A DNA stretch of 64,000 nucleotides, from NCBI RefSeq assembly GCF_000743535.1, contig NZ_AVCJ01000001.1:124001-188000 (forward strand). The letters run 5' to 3'. The position numbers and the translations under genes were made by a program. Below, in pieces: positions 25,749 to 34,788 of the stretch. Every line of letters starts with the position of its first letter. The first letter of the stretch is position 1. The notes under the pieces are model-generated. The model saw only the letters and a list, made by a program, of their open reading frames with translations, made no database searches and was not told where the DNA came from. Source of the stretch: Arenimonas donghaensis DSM 18148 = HO3-R19 (GTDB lineage Bacteria > Pseudomonadota > Gammaproteobacteria > Xanthomonadales > Xanthomonadaceae).

Positions 25749-25879
25749 GGGTTTCTCCTTGCTCACTCGCACGCCGTTGCGTGCCGTCGGGCAAGCCTAC
25801 TGCCGCACACGGCCCGCCGGTAGTCCCGTCACGCACCGACCACGGCCAGTCCAGCCCGCACCGAGCCCCCGCGCGACCA

Positions 25880-27790
25880 TCAATCGGGACTGACGATCGT
25901 CTCCTCGCCGGAAGCCACCGTGGCCGGCAGTTCGCGCGTGCCGATGCGAAGGGTGTACTGCCCGGGTGCCAGCTGGAGGGCCTGGCCGCCGACGACGCCC
26001 GAGGCTACGGCCTCGTTGCCGCGCAGCACGGTATACACGGCCGGCTGGGTGGCCTGGGAGATGCCGCTGGCCAGGCCGGCGGCGTCGGTGGCGGCGAAGT
26101 AGGCGCCGTTGCCCAGCCGGGCCCACTCGCGGAACTGCTGTTCGAGCGCGAACTCGTCGATGGCGAAGCCGACGATGTTGAGCGACACCTGGAAGCCCGC
26201 AGCCTTGAGTTTCGCGATGGCCGCGGCCGGATCGCCGCCGCAGGTTTCCTCGCCGTCGGTGACCAGCACCACGACGGCACGGCCTTCGACGCCGGCCAGG
26301 TCGTCGGCGACGGCCTCCAGCGATGCCCCGATGGGGGTCTTGGCCAGGTTTTTTGCCTCGATGCCGCGAACCGCCGCCGCCAGCGCGGCGCGGTCGAGCG
26401 GCGCCAGCGGCGACAGCAGTTCGGTGTCGCAGGCATCGGGCTTGCGATGGCCGAAGACGCGCAGGGCAACCCGGGTGCCGTCGGCGAGCTGGTCCTGCAC
26501 CAGGCTCGCCAGCGCCTTGCGGGCGATGTCGATGCGGCGCTCGTTGCCCAGGCGCTGGAGCATGCTGCCGGACGCATCGAGGATCAGCTCCACGGCATCC
26601 GCCCCCTGGGCGCCCCCGCCGGCACCCGCACCGGCGGCACCTGCGGACGGGGACGACACGACACGCAGGGTGCCCGGCTTGGCGGCCGGCGTGACCCGCA
26701 GTGGCTGGCTCGCCAGCGTCTGGTCGGTGCGGCCGGTGAGGTAATGCAGCTCGTAGTCGCCGGGCGTGCGCGGGGCGCGCAGGTCCAGCGGATTGCCGCG
26801 CCGGGTGTAGGTGTACTCGAGGTACTTCTCCGGTTTGCCCGGCTCGGTCACGGCCACGTAGTCGAGCTCGTTGCCGGGCCCTGTCCACGTGACCTCGAAG
26901 GTGCTGCCGGCCTCGACGTTGGCGGGTGCCTGGACGCTGGCCTGGGCGGCTTGCACGGAGATGGGCTTGCGCGCCAGTACGCGGGTGCTGTCGGCGCTGA
27001 CCAGGCGCACCTCGAAGTCGCCCGGGGTTTCCGGCGCCACCAGGGTGACCGAAGGTGCGCTGGTGTAGGCGAAGTGATCATAGGCACCCGTGGCGGCATC
27101 CGGCGCGACCACGGTCAGGAAGTTTCGGGCGTTGTCGGGGCCGGTCCAGCCGGCCTCGAAGGAGGCACCCATGGCCACGGTGGCGGGCGCGGTCACGCTG
27201 GCTTCGCTGTCGCCCACGCGCAGCGGGCGGCGCGCGAGCACCTTGTTCTTGTGGCCGGTCATGAAGCGCAGTTCGTAGTCACCCGGCGTGGTGGGCGTCG
27301 TCAGCGTCACCGTTCCCTTGCCGTCGCCTTCGGCATAGGCGTAACCGTCGTAATTGCCGTCGGCGGCGTCGGCCGGCACCAGGGTGATGTACTCGCGGTT
27401 CTGGCTGGGGCCCGTCCAGTCAATGCTGAAGGCGGTGCCGATGGGCTGTTCGTCGGGTGCCTTCAGGGACGCGCCGGGCTGCACGATTCTGATCGGCCGC
27501 CGGGCCAGGGTCGGGTAGGGCGACTGGGCGTCGAGCAGGCGCACTTCGTAGTCGCCGGCGCTGTCGGGCGTACGGATCTGCAGGCGCGGCTGGCTGGTGT
27601 ATTCGTAGCTGTCGTAGCTGCCTTCGGCGGCGTCGGGCGCGACGATGGAGACGAACGCCCTGGCATCGACCTCGCCCACGACTTCGACCATCACCTTGCT
27701 GTCGAGGTTGGCTTGATCGGGGGCCTTGAGTTCGGTGGCCTGGGTGGCGGCGCTGGTCAGCAACAGCAGTGGCAGCAGCAGTGAACGCAT
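25880..27790 (-). CDS. Exported protein with four Ig-like repeats and a von Willebrand A domain
   Basis: 636-residue protein with a Sec signal (MRSLLLPLLLLTSAATQA). Four tandem repeats of about 90 residues occupy roughly 20-378. Each has an ITxV.P..A..G.YD.Y.YT block and then an L..P.TPGDYE.R element followed by LARRP. In repeats 2-4 this is preceded by WTGP. A Gly/Ala linker leads to a von Willebrand A domain (about 411-600) with an intact metal-ion-dependent adhesion site (LDASGSM) and LVTDGEETCGG. The protein probably binds a ligand in the periplasm or at the surface. The start at 27790 gives the signal peptide. Confidence 0.85.
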   Translation of the reverse strand: MRSLLLPLLLLTSAATQATELKAPDQANLDSKVMVEVVGEVDARAFVSIVAPDAAEGSYDSYEYTSQPRLQIRTPDSAGDYEVRLLDAQSPYPTLARRPIRIVQPGASLKAPDEQPIGTAFSIDWTGPSQNREYITLVPADAADGNYDGYAYAEGDGKGTVTLTTPTTPGDYELRFMTGHKNKVLARRPLRVGDSEASVTAPATVAMGASFEAGWTGPDNARNFLTVVAPDAATGAYDHFAYTSAPSVTLVAPETPGDFEVRLVSADSTRVLARKPISVQAAQASVQAPANVEAGSTFEVTWTGPGNELDYVAVTEPGKPEKYLEYTYTRRGNPLDLRAPRTPGDYELHYLTGRTDQTLASQPLRVTPAAKPGTLRVVSSPSAGAAGAGAGGGAQGADAVELILDASGSMLQRLGNERRIDIARKALASLVQDQLADGTRVALRVFGHRKPDACDTELLSPLAPLDRAALAAAVRGIEAKNLAKTPIGASLEAVADDLAGVEGRAVVVLVTDGEETCGGDPAAAIAKLKAAGFQVSLNIVGFAIDEFALEQQFREWARLGNGAYFAATDAAGLASGISQATQPAVYTVLRGNEAVASGVVGGQALQLAPGQYTLRIGTRELPATVASGEETIVSPD

Positions 27791-27912
27791 GGGGGTGCCT
27801 GGGTGGAGGGGATGTCCGCGGATAATACGTAGCCGAGGCAGCGGACAGGCCAGGCAAGCAGTCACGCGCTAGACTGGCGGCGGCCAGGGCCACAGCCGAT
27901 GTGCGCGCACGC

Positions 27913-30183
27913 ATGAGCAAACCGAAGGTTCCCGGAATCGAAACATTCAGCGGCCCGGCCGGCGGTTGGCCGGCGTTGGGCGCGGTGGCGCGGGTCCTGA
28001 AGGACCAGATGGCCGTCGGTCGCGAAGCGGCTGCCTTGCGCAAGGTGAACCAGCCGGCGGGCTTTGATTGCCCCGGCTGCGCGTGGCCGGACCCCGCGCA
28101 TACCTCGTCCTTCGAATTCTGCGAGAACGGTGCCAAGGCGGTGGCCTGGGAGGCGACCGGCAAGCGGGCGACGCCGGCGCTGTTTGCGGACCACACCGTG
28201 TCGCAACTTTGGGAGTGGACCGATCACGCGCTCGAGGACGCCGGCCGGCTGACCGAGCCGATGGCCTACGACGCCGGCAGCGACCGCTACCTGGCCATCG
28301 GCTGGGACGAAGCCTTCCGTCGCATCGGTGAGGCGCTTCGGGCATTGCCCAGCCCGGACATGGCCGAGTTCTACACCTCCGGGCGCACGTCCAACGAAGC
28401 CGCCTTCCTGTACCAGCTGATGGTGCGTGAGTTCGGGACCAATAACTTCCCCGACTGTTCGAACCTTTGCCACGAGGCCACTTCGGTGGCGCTGCCGCAG
28501 TCGATCGGCGTCGGCAAGGGCACGGTGACGCTGGACGACTTCGCGTTGTGCGATGCGCTCTTCAGCTTTGGCCACAACCCGGGCACCAACCACCCGCGCA
28601 TGCTGTCGACGCTGCGCGAGCTGTCGCTGCGCGGCGTGCCGATCATCGCGGTCAACCCGCTGCGCGAGCGCGGGCTGGAACGTTTCGCCTCGCCCCAGCA
28701 CCCGTCGGACATGCTGGGCGGGCAGGGCACGCCGATCGCGCAGACCTACCACCAGGTAAGGATCGGCGGCGACGTCGCCTTCCTCAAGGGCATGATGAAG
28801 TGGCTGCTGGCGAACAATGCGCTCGACCACGCCTTCATCGCCGAGCACACGACCGGCATCGAGGCCCTGTGCGCCGACCTGGACGCCACGCCGTGGTCGG
28901 CCATCGAGGCCGAATCGGGCCTGCCCCGCGCCGACATCGAAGCCGCCGCCCAGGTTTATGCCCGGGCCGAACGGGTCATCGTCTGCTACGGCATGGGCAT
29001 GACCCAGCACCGTTTCGGCACCCGCAACGTGCACCAGATGGCCAACCTGCTGCTGCTGCGCGGCAATATCGGCAAACCCGGGGCGGGCATCGCGCCGATC
29101 CGCGGCCATTCCAACGTGCAGGGCGACCGCACCGTCGGCATCACCGAAAAGCCGACGCAGGCCCTCGCCGACGCCATCAAGCGCCGCTATGGCTTCGAAT
29201 TCCCGGTCACCCACGGCCATGACGCGGTGGCGGCGGTGCAGGCGATCCGCGATGGCCGGTCCAAGGCCCTGGTGTGCCTGGGCGGCAACCTGGCGGTGGC
29301 GCTGTCGGACCCGCAGGCCACCTTCGCCGCGATGCGCAAGCTCGACCTGGCCGTGCACGTCGCGACCAAGCTCAATCGTTCGCACCTGATCACCGCGAAA
29401 CAATCCTTCCTGCTGCCGTGCCTGGGCCGCACCGAAGTGGACCTCAAGGCCGGCGGGCCGCAGTTCGTCACGGTCGAAGATTCGATGTCGATGGTGCACG
29501 CCTCCCAGGGCGGCCTGAAACCGGCTTCGCCCCGGCTCAAGTCCGAGCCGGCGATCGTGGCCGGCATCGCCCGGGCGCTGCTGCCCGACAGCCAGGTCGA
29601 CTGGGACCACCTGGTGGCCGACTACGACCGCATCCGCGACGGCATCGAGGCAGTGTTCCCGATCTTCAAGGACTTCAACCAGCGCGTGCGCCAGCCGGGC
29701 GGTTTCCGGCTTTACGTGGGGGCGTCGGTGCGGGATTGGGGCGGTCCCGGTGCCAGGGCCCGCTTCATCGTCTCGCCCGGTTTGAACGAGGACCTGCGCG
29801 TGCAGGGCGACGGCGTATTGACCCTGACCACGGTGCGGTCCCACGACCAGTACAACACCACCATCTACGGTTACAGCGACCGCTACCGGGGCGTCGAAGG
29901 CCGCCGCGACGTGGTTTTCGTGAACGCCGACGACCTGCGCGAGCGTGGCCTGGCGCCGGGGGACCGCATCGACATCGTGTCCTGCCTGCCGCCAAACGAA
30001 GCGGGGGGCGTGCGTGAAGTGCGCGGGTTCACCGCCGTCGCCTACGAACTGCCGCGTGGCTCCGCGGCGATGTACTTCCCGGAAGGCAATGCGCTGGTGT
30101 CGCTGGACTGCCACGATGCGGCGTCCGGGACGCCAGGCTACAAGTCCATCCCGGTGCGCATCCGCGCCGCCGTCGATGGCTGA
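27913..30183 (+). CDS. FdhF/YdeP-type molybdopterin oxidoreductase
   Basis: 756-residue molybdopterin enzyme of the FdhF/YdeP family, formate-dehydrogenase-alpha-like. An N-terminal CPGCAWPDP element stands where classical enzymes carry a 4Fe-4S site. The Mo-bis-MGD body has EFYTSGRTSNEAAFLYQL, FPDCSNLCHEATSVAL, FGHNPGTNHPRML and IRGHSNVQGDRTVGI. The C-terminal domain ends with DQYNTTIYGYSDRYRG and EGNALVSLD. No beta or gamma subunit genes are present, so the electron partner is unknown. I start at the ATG 27913 (MSKPKVPGIE) rather than the GTG 12 bases upstream. The stop overlaps fdhD by 8 bases. Confidence 0.9.
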   Translation: MSKPKVPGIETFSGPAGGWPALGAVARVLKDQMAVGREAAALRKVNQPAGFDCPGCAWPDPAHTSSFEFCENGAKAVAWEATGKRATPALFADHTVSQLWEWTDHALEDAGRLTEPMAYDAGSDRYLAIGWDEAFRRIGEALRALPSPDMAEFYTSGRTSNEAAFLYQLMVREFGTNNFPDCSNLCHEATSVALPQSIGVGKGTVTLDDFALCDALFSFGHNPGTNHPRMLSTLRELSLRGVPIIAVNPLRERGLERFASPQHPSDMLGGQGTPIAQTYHQVRIGGDVAFLKGMMKWLLANNALDHAFIAEHTTGIEALCADLDATPWSAIEAESGLPRADIEAAAQVYARAERVIVCYGMGMTQHRFGTRNVHQMANLLLLRGNIGKPGAGIAPIRGHSNVQGDRTVGITEKPTQALADAIKRRYGFEFPVTHGHDAVAAVQAIRDGRSKALVCLGGNLAVALSDPQATFAAMRKLDLAVHVATKLNRSHLITAKQSFLLPCLGRTEVDLKAGGPQFVTVEDSMSMVHASQGGLKPASPRLKSEPAIVAGIARALLPDSQVDWDHLVADYDRIRDGIEAVFPIFKDFNQRVRQPGGFRLYVGASVRDWGGPGARARFIVSPGLNEDLRVQGDGVLTLTTVRSHDQYNTTIYGYSDRYRGVEGRRDVVFVNADDLRERGLAPGDRIDIVSCLPPNEAGGVREVRGFTAVAYELPRGSAAMYFPEGNALVSLDCHDAASGTPGYKSIPVRIRAAVDG

Positions 30184-30982
30184 CTCGCCGGCGCGCCGCG
30201 AAGGCCTGGCCCAACGCCCGGTGCTGGACGTGCAGGGCGGGCAGGTGCAGGGCCGCCAGGACCAGCTGGCCGAAGAAGTGCCGGTGGCCCTGTCCTACGA
30301 CGACGCAGCCTTTGCCGTGATGATGGCCTCGCCCGGCGACCTGGAGGATTTCGCCATCGGGTTTTCGCTCACCGAGCGCGGGCTGGCGCTGGACGAGGTG
30401 GTCGCGCTGGACATCCGTCCCGAACTCGAGGGCTGGCGAATCAACCTGCGCACGCGCCATCCTGCCGCCGTGCAGGCGCGCACGCTGCCGGGGCGCAGCG
30501 GCTGCGGCCTGTGCGGCAGCCGGGAACTGGAAGACGTATTGCGACGGCCAGGTCCGGTGGGGCAGGGTGGCCTGGTCTCCGCGCGTGCGCTCGAAAATGC
30601 CCTGGAAAACCTGCAGGCCGGCCAGCCGCTCAACACCGCGACCGGCGCCCTGCACGCCGCGGCCTGGTGCGATCCCGACGGCAGGCTGCTGCTGGTGCGC
30701 GAGGACATCGGCCGCCACAACGCCCTGGACAAGCTGGTGGGCGCGATGCAGCGCCAGGGCCTGTCCCCGCAGGCGGGATTCGCGCTGATCACCAGCCGAG
30801 CCAGCTACGAAATCGCGATGAAGGCCGCGGCGGCGGGCATGACGTTCATCGCCGCGGTGTCGGCACCGACGGCGTTGGCGGTGGACCTGGCCCACGCCTG
30901 CGGCTTGACCCTGGTGGGCTTTGCGAGACCCGGGCGCCAGGTCGTCTACAGCCATCCGCAGCGATACCAGGGAAGCCGCTGA
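30176..30982 (+). CDS. fdhD: FdhD, formate dehydrogenase accessory sulfurtransferase
   Basis: 268-residue sulfurtransferase that passes sulfur from IscS to the molybdenum cofactor of formate dehydrogenases. The essential loop SGCGLCGS carries Cys110 and Cys113. The family motifs EDIGRHNALDKLVGA and ITSRASYEIAMKAAAAGM are present. Its ATG lies inside the end of the FdhF/YdeP-like gene, showing tight coupling; that enzyme is the evident client. Known role: E. coli FdhD sulfurates the cofactor of FDH-H. Confidence 0.95.
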   Translation: MADSPARREGLAQRPVLDVQGGQVQGRQDQLAEEVPVALSYDDAAFAVMMASPGDLEDFAIGFSLTERGLALDEVVALDIRPELEGWRINLRTRHPAAVQARTLPGRSGCGLCGSRELEDVLRRPGPVGQGGLVSARALENALENLQAGQPLNTATGALHAAAWCDPDGRLLLVREDIGRHNALDKLVGAMQRQGLSPQAGFALITSRASYEIAMKAAAAGMTFIAAVSAPTALAVDLAHACGLTLVGFARPGRQVVYSHPQRYQGSR

Positions 30983-31050
30983 GGGCTTGGGGCCATTGGC
31001 AGGGCCTTGGCCACGCGGGTGATAAAGTGGCGGCCGATTCCTGATCCAGG

Positions 31051-31986
31051 GTGATTCATTACGTGACTACTCCCCATTTTTATCCCATCGGCACCCCCGG
31101 CCAGCCCTGGGGCGACGATGAGCGCGCCGCCTGGCGCGCCGCCCAGAAGCCCAGCCGCAGCTACGAGGCCGACGTGCTTGCCCGCATCGAGGCGCTGCGC
31201 GCCAGCACCGACGTCGTCGCCTATGCCGTGATCGACCACCAGCCCGACGGCACTTATCCGATGTACGCCGTGCGCAGCAAGGCCTGGGACGACGCGCTGC
31301 CGACGGCCCTGGTCACCGGCGGCGTGCACGGCTACGAAACCAGCGGCGTGCACGGCGCGCTGCAGTTTCTCGAACAGCACCTGGCCGACTACGACGGCCG
31401 CATGAACGTCCTGGTCGTGCCCTGCGTCAGCGCCTGGGCCTACGAGCGCGTGCAACGCTGGAACCCGCTGGCCATCGATCCCAACCGCAGCTTTGTCGCC
31501 GACAGCCCCTGCGCCGAGTCGGAGGCGCTGATGCGGTTGGTGCAGCCGTTCGGCGACAAGTTCCTGGTGCACATCGACCTGCACGAAACCACCGACACCG
31601 ATGACTCCGAGTTCCGGCCCGCCAAGGCGGCCCGCGACGGCAAGACCACCTCGCCCGAGGAGATTCCCGACGGTTTTTACCTGGTGGGCGACACCGAAGA
31701 CCCGCAGCCCCGGTTCCAGGCCGCCATCATCGCCGCCGTCGAGAAGGTCACGCACATCGCGCCGGCGGACGCGAAGGGCGAAATCATCGGTTCCGAGGTG
31801 GTGGCGCCGGGCGTCATCAACTACGCCTGTCGCGACCTGCACCTGTGCGCCGGGGTCACCCGCGCCAAGTACCGCAGCACGACCGAGGTCTACCCCGACA
31901 GTCCGCGCGCCACGCCCAAACAATGCAACGACGCCCAGGTGGCGGCGGTCCGCGCCGCCCTGGACTACGCGCTGGCGCACGGCTGA
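31051..31986 (+). CDS. M14-family zinc carboxypeptidase-like protein
   Basis: 311-residue peptidase of the M14 (carboxypeptidase/succinylglutamate desuccinylase) superfamily. The zinc site reads GGVHGYE (His93, Glu96) and later VHIDLHET (His174 or His178). Other conserved blocks are RWNPLAIDPNRSF and LHLCAGVTRAKYRSTTEVYPD. The substrate is unknown; the lack of a signal peptide suggests a cytoplasmic enzyme. The start is GTG at 31051 or 31063; the CCAGGG just upstream fits the second slightly better. No neighbour hints at a pathway. Confidence 0.8.
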   Translation: MIHYVTTPHFYPIGTPGQPWGDDERAAWRAAQKPSRSYEADVLARIEALRASTDVVAYAVIDHQPDGTYPMYAVRSKAWDDALPTALVTGGVHGYETSGVHGALQFLEQHLADYDGRMNVLVVPCVSAWAYERVQRWNPLAIDPNRSFVADSPCAESEALMRLVQPFGDKFLVHIDLHETTDTDDSEFRPAKAARDGKTTSPEEIPDGFYLVGDTEDPQPRFQAAIIAAVEKVTHIAPADAKGEIIGSEVVAPGVINYACRDLHLCAGVTRAKYRSTTEVYPDSPRATPKQCNDAQVAAVRAALDYALAHG

Positions 31987-32002
31987 ACAGGAGGGCTCGC
32001 CG

Positions 32003-32197
32003 ATGAACTGGAGCGCGGGGCTGCTGCACATTCTCCCGGCCATGGTGCTGGTGCTGGTCTTCGTGCCGATGGCCTGGCTCCGGTGGCGATCCGGCCGGCG
32101 ACCGAATCGCTGGGGCTACCTGGCCTGGACGATGATGGCGGCCATGGTCACGTATTCCCTGGTTTTGGGCGTGCTGGCGATGCTGCGGAGCCCCTGA
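32003..32197 (+). CDS. Small two-TM membrane protein (64 aa)
   Basis: 64-residue protein with two hydrophobic segments (LLHILPAMVLVLVFVPMAWL and YLAWTMMAAMVTYSLVLGVL), separated by a short positively charged loop (RWRSGRRPNRW). This gives an N-out/C-out hairpin by the positive-inside rule. A strong AGGAGGG lies 8 bases before the ATG. It sits between the M14 gene and the DUF1615 gene with tight spacing (16 and 4 bases), so all three may form one transcript. No family recognised. Confidence 0.6.
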   Translation: MNWSAGLLHILPAMVLVLVFVPMAWLRWRSGRRPNRWGYLAWTMMAAMVTYSLVLGVLAMLRSP

Positions 32198-32201
32198 CGA
32201 C

Positions 32202-33290
32202 GTGTCGGGGCCCTCCCTGGTACGGGTGATCGCCCTGGGCTTGCTTGCCGGGTTGCTCGGCGCCTGCGCCACGGCGCCGCGCGGTCCGTCGGTGGACCAG
32301 ATGCGGGCCGACGTGGCCAGGCGCATCCCGGGCAACGTCAGCGATCGCCAGGGCTGGGCCACCGACATCGCCGTCGCGATGCACGCACAGGGCATCGTCG
32401 CCAACCCGGAGAACATCTGCTCGGTATTGGCGGTCCTTGAACAGGAATCGGGCTACGTCGCCGACCCGGTGGTGCCGAACCTGGCCCGGGTGTCGCGCGG
32501 CGAGCTCGAACGCCGCGCCCGGGCCAAGCGCATCCCGCTGTTCGCCTTGAACACGGCGCTCAAGCTGCCTTCCAGCGACGGTCGCAGTTATGCCGAGCGC
32601 CTGGCCGTGGTGCGCACCGAGCGCGAGCTCAGCGAGGTTTACGAGGACCTGGTCGGGCGGGTCCCCCTGGGCAAGCGCCTGTTCGAAAACTGGAACCCGG
32701 TGCAGACCGGCGGGCCGATGCAGGTGTCGATCCCGTTCGCCGAGAAAAACGACCGCGGTTATCCCTACGAAGTGCAGGGCAGCATCCGCAACGAAGTCTT
32801 CACCCGGCGGGGCGGCATGTACTTCGGCATCGCCCACCTGCTGGGCTATCAAACGCCCTACGTGCGCAAGGTGCACCGGTTTGCGGACTACAACGCCGGC
32901 TGGTACGCCAGCCGCAATGCCGCCTTCCAGGCTGCCGTGGCCGTGGCCACCGGCCGCGACCTGGCGCTGGACGGCGACTTGCTCGATCCCGGTGCGCCAC
33001 TCGACCGGCCGGGCGAGACCGAGCGCGCGGTGCGCGAGCTGGCGCCACGGCTGGGGCTGGACGAACGCGGCATTCGCCGGGCGCTGGCGCAGGGCGATGA
33101 GCTGGCCTTCAACGACAGCGTATTGTTCAAACAGGTTTTTGCCCTTGCCGAAGCACGCGCGGGCAAAGCCTTGCCGCGCGAACGGATCCCGGGCATCCGG
33201 CTGGAAAGCCCGAAGATCACCCGTGAACTGACCACGGCCTGGTTTGCGAACCGCGTCTACGATCGCTATCGCCGCTGCCTCGCACGCTGA
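32202..33290 (+). CDS. DUF1615 lipoprotein
   Basis: 362-residue outer-membrane-type lipoprotein of the DUF1615 family (signal ALGLLAGLLGAC, lipidated Cys near 22). Characteristic blocks are ENICSVLAVLEQESGYVADPVVPNL, NWNPVQTGGPMQVSI and YPYEVQGSIRNEVFTRRGGMYFGIAHLLGY. The EQES segment and the overall layout recall lytic-transglycosylase folds, which suggests a cell-wall role, but the activity is not established. The start is GTG; GTG codons slightly downstream are alternatives. Confidence 0.85.
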   Translation: MSGPSLVRVIALGLLAGLLGACATAPRGPSVDQMRADVARRIPGNVSDRQGWATDIAVAMHAQGIVANPENICSVLAVLEQESGYVADPVVPNLARVSRGELERRARAKRIPLFALNTALKLPSSDGRSYAERLAVVRTERELSEVYEDLVGRVPLGKRLFENWNPVQTGGPMQVSIPFAEKNDRGYPYEVQGSIRNEVFTRRGGMYFGIAHLLGYQTPYVRKVHRFADYNAGWYASRNAAFQAAVAVATGRDLALDGDLLDPGAPLDRPGETERAVRELAPRLGLDERGIRRALAQGDELAFNDSVLFKQVFALAEARAGKALPRERIPGIRLESPKITRELTTAWFANRVYDRYRRCLAR

Positions 33291-33382
33291 ATCCAGCCTT
33301 TCCGGCGACCGCGCCGAATTCACTTCGCGGCAATACGCGCAGCGCAATACTCGGGCTCCCCCCAAGAACAAGGAGCCTGCCC

Positions 33383-33910
33383 ATGAGCAAGCCCAAGCGC
33401 ATCGCGATCCTCGCCACCAACGGCTACGAACAGTCCGAATTGATGGACCCGCGCGAAAAACTCAAGAACGCGGGGTTCACCGTCGACGTGGTCTCGCCGG
33501 AGTCCGGCAGCATCCGCGGCTGGAAGGGCAAGGACTGGGGCGATCCGGTCGAGGTTGACGTGGCTTTGTCGAAGGCGAAGGCCGACGATTACGACGCGCT
33601 GGTATTGCCCGGCGGCGTCATCAATCCCGACCAGCTGCGCATCGACAAGGAGGCACTGGCCTTCGTCCGCAGCTTCGATGCCATGAAGAAACCCATCGCC
33701 GCCATCTGCCACGCCCCCTGGCTGCTGGCCGAGACCGGCATCGCCAAGGGCCGCGATGTCACCTCCTGGCCCTCGCTGCGCACCGACCTCGAAAACGCCG
33801 GCGGCCGCTGGCAGGACAAAGAGGTCGTGGTCGACGGCAACCTGATCACCAGCCGCAAGCCCGACGACATCCCGGCCTTCACCCAGGCCGTGGTTGACGC
33901 CCTGGGCTGA
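33383..33910 (+). CDS. DJ-1/PfpI family protein (type 1 glutamine amidotransferase-like)
   Basis: 175-residue protein of the DJ-1/PfpI/YhbO type. The nucleophile elbow is AAICHAPWLL with Cys109 and the adjacent His110. The early acidic residue is in NGYEQSELMDP. This matches stress-response YhbO/PfpI proteins reported to act as deglycases or chaperones; the exact activity is debated. It carries a good AAGGAG ribosome-binding site. Confidence 0.92.
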   Translation: MSKPKRIAILATNGYEQSELMDPREKLKNAGFTVDVVSPESGSIRGWKGKDWGDPVEVDVALSKAKADDYDALVLPGGVINPDQLRIDKEALAFVRSFDAMKKPIAAICHAPWLLAETGIAKGRDVTSWPSLRTDLENAGGRWQDKEVVVDGNLITSRKPDDIPAFTQAVVDALG

Positions 33911-34047
33911 CGGCATCGCCGACAGGGCCAGGGACGGCCCCGTCCGGCTTGAAAGCGCGGTTCCGGGCCTGCATGTGGGAATCCACGCATCCTTTTTCCC
34001 CCTGGCACACTCTTGGGGGTAGTCCCCACGAAATCCGGAGGTTCCCG

Positions 34048-34695
34048 ATGATCCGCCACGCCCTTGCCGTACTCATGCTGACCGCGTCCAGCGGCTGGGC
34101 CGCCGCCGCCGAACTGGCGGCCTCGGCCAGCGAAGTCCGCCCCATCCTGCTGGGCTCGAAGCTGCCCGACGTGCCGCTGCGCACCCACGACGGCAAGGCG
34201 ACGACCCTGGCCGCCCAGGTCGGGGGCCAACCGGCCATCCTGGTCTTTTATCGCGGCGGATGGTGCCCGTACTGCAACCTGCAGCTGAGCGAGCTGCGGC
34301 TGATCGAGGATGAAGCCAAGGCCCTGGGTTACCAGATGATCGCCATCAGCCCCGACCGGCCGGAGGAACTCTCCAAGTCGCTGGACGCGGCCGACCTGAG
34401 CTACACGCTGCTCTCGGACAGCCAGGCCGACGCACTGCGCGCTTTTGGCATCGGCTTCCGCGTCGACGACGCCACCGCCGCCAAGTACAAGGAATACGGC
34501 ATCGACCTGGAAGCGGCCTCCGGCGCCAGCCACCGGGCCCTGCCGGTGCCCTCGGTCTACATCGTGGACGGCGAGGGCACCCTGCAGTTCGGCTACAGCC
34601 ATCCCGACTACACCGTGCGCATCCCGGGCGACGTGATCCTGGCCGCCGCCAAGGCGATCGCCGAACGACGCGACCACCTCAAGCCCAAGCGCTGA
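34048..34695 (+). CDS. Exported peroxiredoxin-like (AhpC/TSA fold) protein
   Basis: 215-residue thioredoxin-fold protein. It has a Sec signal (MIRHALAVLMLTASSGWAAA) and the motif YRGGWCPYCNLQL with Cys73 and Cys76. This CPYC arrangement is that of the peroxiredoxin-like PRX-like2 group rather than 2-Cys peroxiredoxins with distant resolving Cys. It probably reduces peroxides or disulfides in the periplasm. GGAGG precedes the ATG. Confidence 0.88.
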   Translation: MIRHALAVLMLTASSGWAAAAELAASASEVRPILLGSKLPDVPLRTHDGKATTLAAQVGGQPAILVFYRGGWCPYCNLQLSELRLIEDEAKALGYQMIAISPDRPEELSKSLDAADLSYTLLSDSQADALRAFGIGFRVDDATAAKYKEYGIDLEAASGASHRALPVPSVYIVDGEGTLQFGYSHPDYTVRIPGDVILAAAKAIAERRDHLKPKR

Positions 34696-34788
34696 GCACC
34701 CGCCGGGGGCGGCCCTGTCCGGTGCCGTCCCCGGGCCCCGTTGGTTTCGCGAAGGCACGCCGTCGGAATCGGGCCTGGGAGCTAGGGC

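Noticed and set aside
27862-30114. A 750-codon open frame on the minus strand, opposite the FdhF/YdeP gene
   Set aside because: Its protein is Arg/His/Gly-rich and lacks any motif. It mirrors a strong plus-strand gene in GC-rich DNA, where the antisense frame is open by codon bias.
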